21,000 nt of DNA from Prorocentrum cordatum (Eukaryota; Sar; Dinophyceae; Prorocentrales; Prorocentraceae), in the NCBI GenBank assembly GCA_963575745.1, contig CAUYUJ010011448.1, positions 64,001-85,000 of the forward strand, in the 5' to 3' direction. Below the pieces are notes generated by a model, which had not been told where the DNA came from, searched no databases, and saw nothing but the letters and a program-made list of their open reading frames with translations. This document shows positions 18,601-21,000 of this stretch, piece by piece (position 1 is the first letter of the stretch; each line of letters begins with the position of its first letter). The position numbers and the translations under genes were made by a program.

Positions 18601-19200
18601 TCTGACTTGTCCCCGATGCTTCGCGCTGCCGCGTGGGAAGAGGTTCTTCAGCGTCATGCTGATCTTCTGGAAGTTAAACGTCTCCTCCGCCCGTGCAATC
18701 ACCAGATTGCGTTCGTCCTTGTCGAGGCCGCTTCGCTTCAGAGTGTGGTACCCTAGCTCATTGCTGCTTATCTTCGTGTCCGGGTCCACCTCCTCTAGGT
18801 TACGCTTGGCAACCTCCATGGCCGTGCAGAACGCCGCCATGGGTTCCTCGCCTTTCCGCTCGAAGTGCGTCTGATCGAAGAAGGCGTCGAATGCCTTCGG
18901 CAGCTCCCGAAAACTGCTCTTGGCGAAGCGCTGTGCCTCCAAGTATGCCAGCAGCGCTCGGGCCCCCTCCTTCTTCGCGTAGTCCTTGGGGTCCGTCTGC
19001 TCGATGAGCACGCTGATGCTGTTGTCCGCGCCGAGCAGGTTCCTATACAGCTTGGGGCCGAGCGCTTGTAGTTGATCCTCCGTCTCGCAGCTCAGCTCCG
19101 CCGCCTGCACGGCGCGCTTGTACCTCGTGAAATCCTTGAGGGTCTCGCCCTTCAGCACCGGGATTCTTGGATCCACTGCACTGTTGTGATGCTCCGTCAT
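11320..19200 (-). CDS. Gag-Pol polyprotein of copia-class retrotransposon, 2627 aa
   Basis: One uninterrupted frame runs from the ATG at 19200, 91 bp inside the 5' LTR, to the TAG at 11317-11319. Domains by residue are: Gag-like region 1-200; acidic Trp/Tyr-rich stretch 208-275; CCHC zinc knuckle (C341, C344, H349, C354); aspartic protease D457-S-G; cytosine-methyltransferase-like module ~665-860; integrase HHCC (H1053, H1058, C1086, C1089); integrase core D1116, D1178, E1214 with exactly 35 residues between the last two; integrase C-terminal region ~1335-1400; proline-rich acidic linker 1420-1570; reverse transcriptase with G-D-V-D-S-A-F-L-N-G (1771-1780), K-G-I-Y-G-L and H-V-D-D-D-L (1871-1876); RNase H (D2031, E2089, D2133, D2182); and a C-terminal extension 2190-2627. 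The protein would package, cleave, reverse-transcribe and integrate the element. It is much longer than the usual ~1300-1500 residues of copia polyproteins, because of the inserted and terminal modules. The frame shows no breaks. Confidence 0.95.
12631..13137 (-). other. Retrotransposon RNase H
   Basis: Residues ~2022-2190, in canonical motif order: G-D-S-S-H-G-N (D2031), S-A-E-T-M-A-A (E2089), V-T-D-C-K-S-L (D2133), and N-T-K-Q-M-L-A-D-C-L-T-K (D2182). It contrasts with the permuted order of the two RNase H-like frames at the left edge of the window. Confidence 0.85.
13396..14238 (-). other. Reverse transcriptase (copia type)
   Basis: Residues ~1655-1935. Recognisable copia RT landmarks in order are R-N-I-V-P-G-Y, the first catalytic Asp block G-D-V-D-S-A-F-L-N-G, K-A-K-K-G-I-Y-G-L-N-D-A-P-L-L-W-Y, and H-V-D-D-D-L in place of YVDDML. 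All catalytic Asp residues are present. Confidence 0.9.
15001..16053 (-). other. Integrase: HHCC, DD35E core and C-terminal region
   Basis: HHCC zinc finger H-x4-H-x27-C-x2-C (15934-16044) is followed by the catalytic core with D1116 (15853-15855), D1178 (15667-15669) and E1214 (15559-15561), the last two spaced D-x35-E. Residues ~1335-1400 (P-G-Q-L-V-F-Y-W, W-R-G-P-A-I-V-L) look like a small beta-rich DNA-binding domain of the type found in gypsy integrases. It would insert the cDNA with a 5-bp stagger. Confidence 0.85.
16621..17208 (-). other. Cytosine-C5-methyltransferase-like module in Pol
   Basis: Residues ~665-860, between protease and integrase. Seen: L-W-E-L-F-A-K-E-A-R-F-T resembles motif I (SAM-binding, usually L-F-(A/S)-G-x-G); P-S-D-L-S-V-G-V-N-F lies where the second strand acidic residue is expected; V-A-F-P-C-T-P-F matches motif IV with the candidate nucleophile C732 (17005-17007); G-E-N-P resembles motif VI (usually ENV) with E782 (16855-16857). 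A target-recognition domain and a clear motif VIII/X are not evident. A C-x3-H-x-H cluster follows (C851, H855, H857). The glycines of motif I are replaced, so the module may be inactive or do something else. I infer a methyltransferase-like Rossmann fold, not activity. Confidence 0.5.
17581..17883 (-). other. Retroviral-type aspartic protease
   Basis: Residues ~440-540 contain A-A-L-V-D-S-G-A-S-V-A-V-A-G with the catalytic Asp at 17830-17832. Such proteases work as dimers that cut the polyprotein into its parts. Confidence 0.8.
18139..19200 (-). other. Gag region with CCHC zinc knuckle
   Basis: Residues 1-354. The first ~200 residues occupy the capsid/nucleocapsid position and are mostly helical-looking without a motif I can name. 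An acidic, aromatic-rich segment (208-275, many D, E, W, Y) follows, then a basic Gly/Lys stretch and the nucleic-acid-binding knuckle C-T-N-C-G-R-M-D-H-D-T-A-N-C at 18139-18180. Confidence 0.8.
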
Positions 19201-19272
19201 CTCTCCTGGATGGCTAGTCCGTGTCCGTGTAGATTATCTTGATAATCGTTATACTGAAGATCGTGGGGCCAA

Positions 19273-19290
19273 CCACAAGCTCCGCTGCCA
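19273..19290 (-). other. Candidate primer-binding site
   Basis: On the element strand, one base after the 5' LTR, the sequence TGGCAGCGGAGCTTGTGG begins with TGG, complementary to a tRNA CCA end. It does not resemble the common initiator-Met site and I could not assign the tRNA. Confidence 0.45.
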
Positions 19291-19291
19291 A

Positions 19292-19521
19292 CCTCGTTTC
19301 TGGTCGAAACTCTCCCGCTCGAGCGTGTCGATGCCGTCTGCGGGAATCTCGAAAGAGAACTCGATCGAATAGCTCCAAGCCGCTATCGCTCCCTCGACCC
19401 GTCGCTTCTGCAGTGGGAGAAGGGAAGCGCCTTTCTCTCGAGCCCAAGCGCCGGCGCTTGATACACACATGTACACAAGCGTGCTAGATACATGCCCTGG
19501 GTCTTTCCCCCAGAAATCACA
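19292..19521 (-). repeat. 5' LTR
   Basis: A 230-bp direct repeat identical to 10915-11144 except at 19339 (T here, G at 10962). On the element strand it starts TGTGATTTC and ends AACGAGG. It contains the 16-bp perfect palindrome caagcgccggcgcttg at 19445-19460. As the upstream LTR it should contain the promoter, though no TATA-like box is obvious. Confidence 0.95.
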
Positions 19522-19526
19522 GGCCG
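19522..19526. repeat. Target-site duplication, right (ggccg)
   Basis: Exact match to 10910-10914. The following bases, tcttgaaagctcgggacgcgg, align with the uninterrupted repeat at 4901-4921. Confidence 0.9.
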
Positions 19527-19640
19527 TCTTGAAAGCTCGGGACGCGGGTTCATCTCGTTTTTAACGACGCATCGTGGCCCCGGGAACGCGGACCCATGTT
19601 TTTTTCGAGGGATCGTGGCCACGGGAGGTGGGGGCGATCC
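19522..19640 (+). repeat. Dispersed GGCCGTCTTGG family, copy 2 (right part after insertion)
   Basis: ggccgtcttgaaagctcgggacgcgg continues the repeat interrupted at 10914 and aligns with 4896-4921. It is followed by two ~43-bp related blocks, each with a T-rich run and ending (a/g)tcgtggcc. Confidence 0.7.
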
Positions 19641-19722
19641 ATGCGGTGAGACGCTTGCCAAGGCGCTGCCAGGCCGGAGTGCCGTCTCCCTGGCTGTGCC
19701 CCCCTTGGGCTGTTCTCAGCCT

Positions 19723-19949
19723 CCTAGATGGGGTCGGAGCAGATGGGGTCGGAGGATCGCGCCGCATCGCCAATGCATCGGCGATGCGGCTCGATGCGGA
19801 GCCCGATTTTCTCAATGCCGACGTCGCCGATGCATCGCCGACGTCGCCGATACATCGCCAGTGCATCGCTGATGCATCGCCGATGCGTCGCCGATGTATC
19901 GGCGATGCGGCGCGATCCTCCGACCCCGTCTGCTCCGACCCCATCCAGG
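19723..19949. repeat. Foldback element with 62-bp inverted arms
   Basis: The left arm 19723-19784 and right arm 19888-19949 are reverse complements at about 58 of 62 positions. Inside lie about eight degenerate 9-11-bp units of the type gccgatgcatc. The whole could form a long hairpin. It has no coding capacity; frames across it are artefacts of the repeat. Confidence 0.85.
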
Positions 19950-20592
19950 GGGCCTCTCGCTGTGGATCCGCGCGGCTACTGGGCCCGTCGGCCGTCGGCT
20001 TCGCTCGCCGCCTCGCGAGGGCGCCCGGGCCGCGGGCCGCCTCGCCCTGCGGAGTCGGTCATCGGGTCATCGCTGCACTGTCTGCTGCTGACCCGCCTCG
20101 CTTGTCGTCTCGTCGAGGCCGTCTGGCCGTACAGTCGGGCGCTGAAGAAGGAACCCTTCTCGTTGGGGAGGGGCTCCGTGTTCCTTGATTGTTTCACAGC
20201 TTGCGCTAGGTTTTTCTCAGGTTTTCGATGGGAAATCGAACCTTCACTGATGGGAAAAAGGGGCCTCGTTCCTTATTTAGGGTTCCTTAGGTCAACGTCC
20301 CGACTGTACTTCGCACTCATTGCCGGCCATCCTGACATGCTTCGCCCCTTCACCCTCGCTGTCCATGCCCAGGTATTCGCATGGCATCGTCGACTTTGCT
20401 TGTCTCCTGCCTCATCTCCTGAGGGGCCAGCCGCGCGCGCTGTCCAGGTGCCTGGGAACTTTCTCCGCCTCATCGCTGCGCGCGAGGCCGCGATCGCCAG
20501 AAAGTTTGTGTGTTTGTGACCCGTATTAGAAGACAGACAACCTACCAGACAGCCTTCGTCATTCTTCCATTCCTCAGTTTGCACTAGGCACG
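19950..20592. other. Unassigned stretch
   Basis: A 263-codon plus-strand frame (19728-20519) crosses this region, but its first third is the foldback element and the rest shows no domain, so I do not call it a gene. No other feature is seen apart from repeated short T-rich segments near 20210-20285. Confidence 0.4.
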
Positions 20593-21000
20593 GTGGCGGA
20601 TCGGGGCGATCTCGGGGCCGTCTTCAGGTCTTGTCGCTTATTGGGCCATCTTGAGGCCTCTGGAGATCTTGAGGCCATATTTTGGCCTCTGGGTGCCACT
20701 GTAGGGCCTCGAGGTGTCATACTTCTTTGTTGGGCGACGTTCGGTGATCTTGGGGAAACTTCGGGGCCATCCTGGGCAATCTTGTGGCCATCGGGGGCCT
20801 GCTTGGGTTCATTTTGGGCTTTCCAGCAAGCGCGTTGAAGCGTGTTTGCTGTTGTTGTTTCGAACAGTTTTTTCGGTGGTATCTTAGGGCAATTTTCGGA
20901 CCCTTTTGGTTCACTCGAGGACTAGGGGCCGGCCTGGTAAAGCTTGGGGCCATCTTGGATCGTCTTGGGCCTCCAGGGCGCCAATCGTATTCATCATTTT
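20593..21000 (+). repeat. Dispersed GGCCGTCTTGG family, diverged copy to window end
   Basis: Irregular units such as ggggccgtctt, gggccatcttgaggcctc and ttggggccatcttgg recur to the window edge in the same orientation as the 4454 and 10275 copies. No gene is recognised. Confidence 0.65.

Larger units (their letters stand above)
10915..19521 (-). mobile_element. Complete Ty1/copia-class LTR retrotransposon
   Basis: The 8607-bp element runs right to left. It has 230-bp LTRs with a single mismatch (10962 versus 19339), a perfect 5-bp target duplication, a candidate tRNA primer site next to the 5' LTR, and one intact Gag-Pol frame with integrase before reverse transcriptase, which defines the copia order. 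Near-identical LTRs and an intact frame point to a recent insertion that may still be mobile (inference). It sits inside a copy of the local GGCCGTCTTGG repeat family. Unusual features are LTR ends TG...GG instead of TG...CA, a methyltransferase-like module in Pol, and a long zinc-cluster C-terminal tail. Confidence 0.95.

Noticed and set aside
19728-20519. 263-codon plus-strand frame
   Set aside because: It starts inside the foldback element and shows no known domain; GC-rich DNA gives such frames by chance.

Overview
The window looks like nuclear DNA of a dinoflagellate (inference). The reasons are GC-rich, mostly non-coding DNA; kilobase-scale degenerate simple repeats; a Ty1/copia-class retrotransposon whose polyprotein has the acidic/aromatic Gag insert and extra modules I associate with dinoflagellate elements; and a possible relic of the dinoflagellate spliced leader in front of a gene fragment. 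No rRNA, tRNA, CRISPR array or bacterial-style operon was recognised.

Layout. Positions 1-2700 hold two paralogous open frames on the plus strand. Their motifs match type-1 RNase H but in permuted order (GDS, then N..AD, then DGG, then ELxAA). They are separated by a spacer built from an imperfect inverted repeat, and both are followed by the same 28-bp motif. Positions 2780-4113 carry several short tandem repeat families (49, 177, ~78 and 83 bp periods). Positions 4246-7750 are non-coding: two GGA-triplet arrays, a TG-rich tract, two copies (one per strand) of a dispersed GGCCGTCTTGG-type minisatellite family, and a degenerate GCGTGCAAGC-like tract. A small AT-rich insertion-like element lies at 8055-8232. 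The N-terminal part of a DHRS1-like short-chain dehydrogenase lies at 8543-8917. Positions 9146-10247 are about 1.1 kb of GAT repeats, followed by another copy of the minisatellite family.

Positions 10915-19521 are a complete minus-strand copia-class LTR retrotransposon. It has 230-bp LTRs differing at one base, a perfect 5-bp target duplication (GGCCG), a candidate primer-binding site and one uninterrupted 2627-codon Gag-Pol frame. It inserted into a copy of the minisatellite family; the uninterrupted counterpart is visible at 4454-4945. Domain order is Gag, zinc knuckle, aspartic protease, a cytosine-methyltransferase-like module, HHCC and DD35E integrase, proline-rich linker, reverse transcriptase, RNase H, and a ~440-residue C-terminal extension with three Cys/His clusters, one of which repeats the HHCC spacing of the integrase. 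The remainder (19522-21000) has the right half of the interrupted repeat, a 227-bp foldback element and more minisatellite-type sequence.

The retrotransposon is the only clearly intact gene. The most unusual points are its methyltransferase-like insert, its zinc-cluster C-terminal tail, and the permuted RNase H pair at the left edge.
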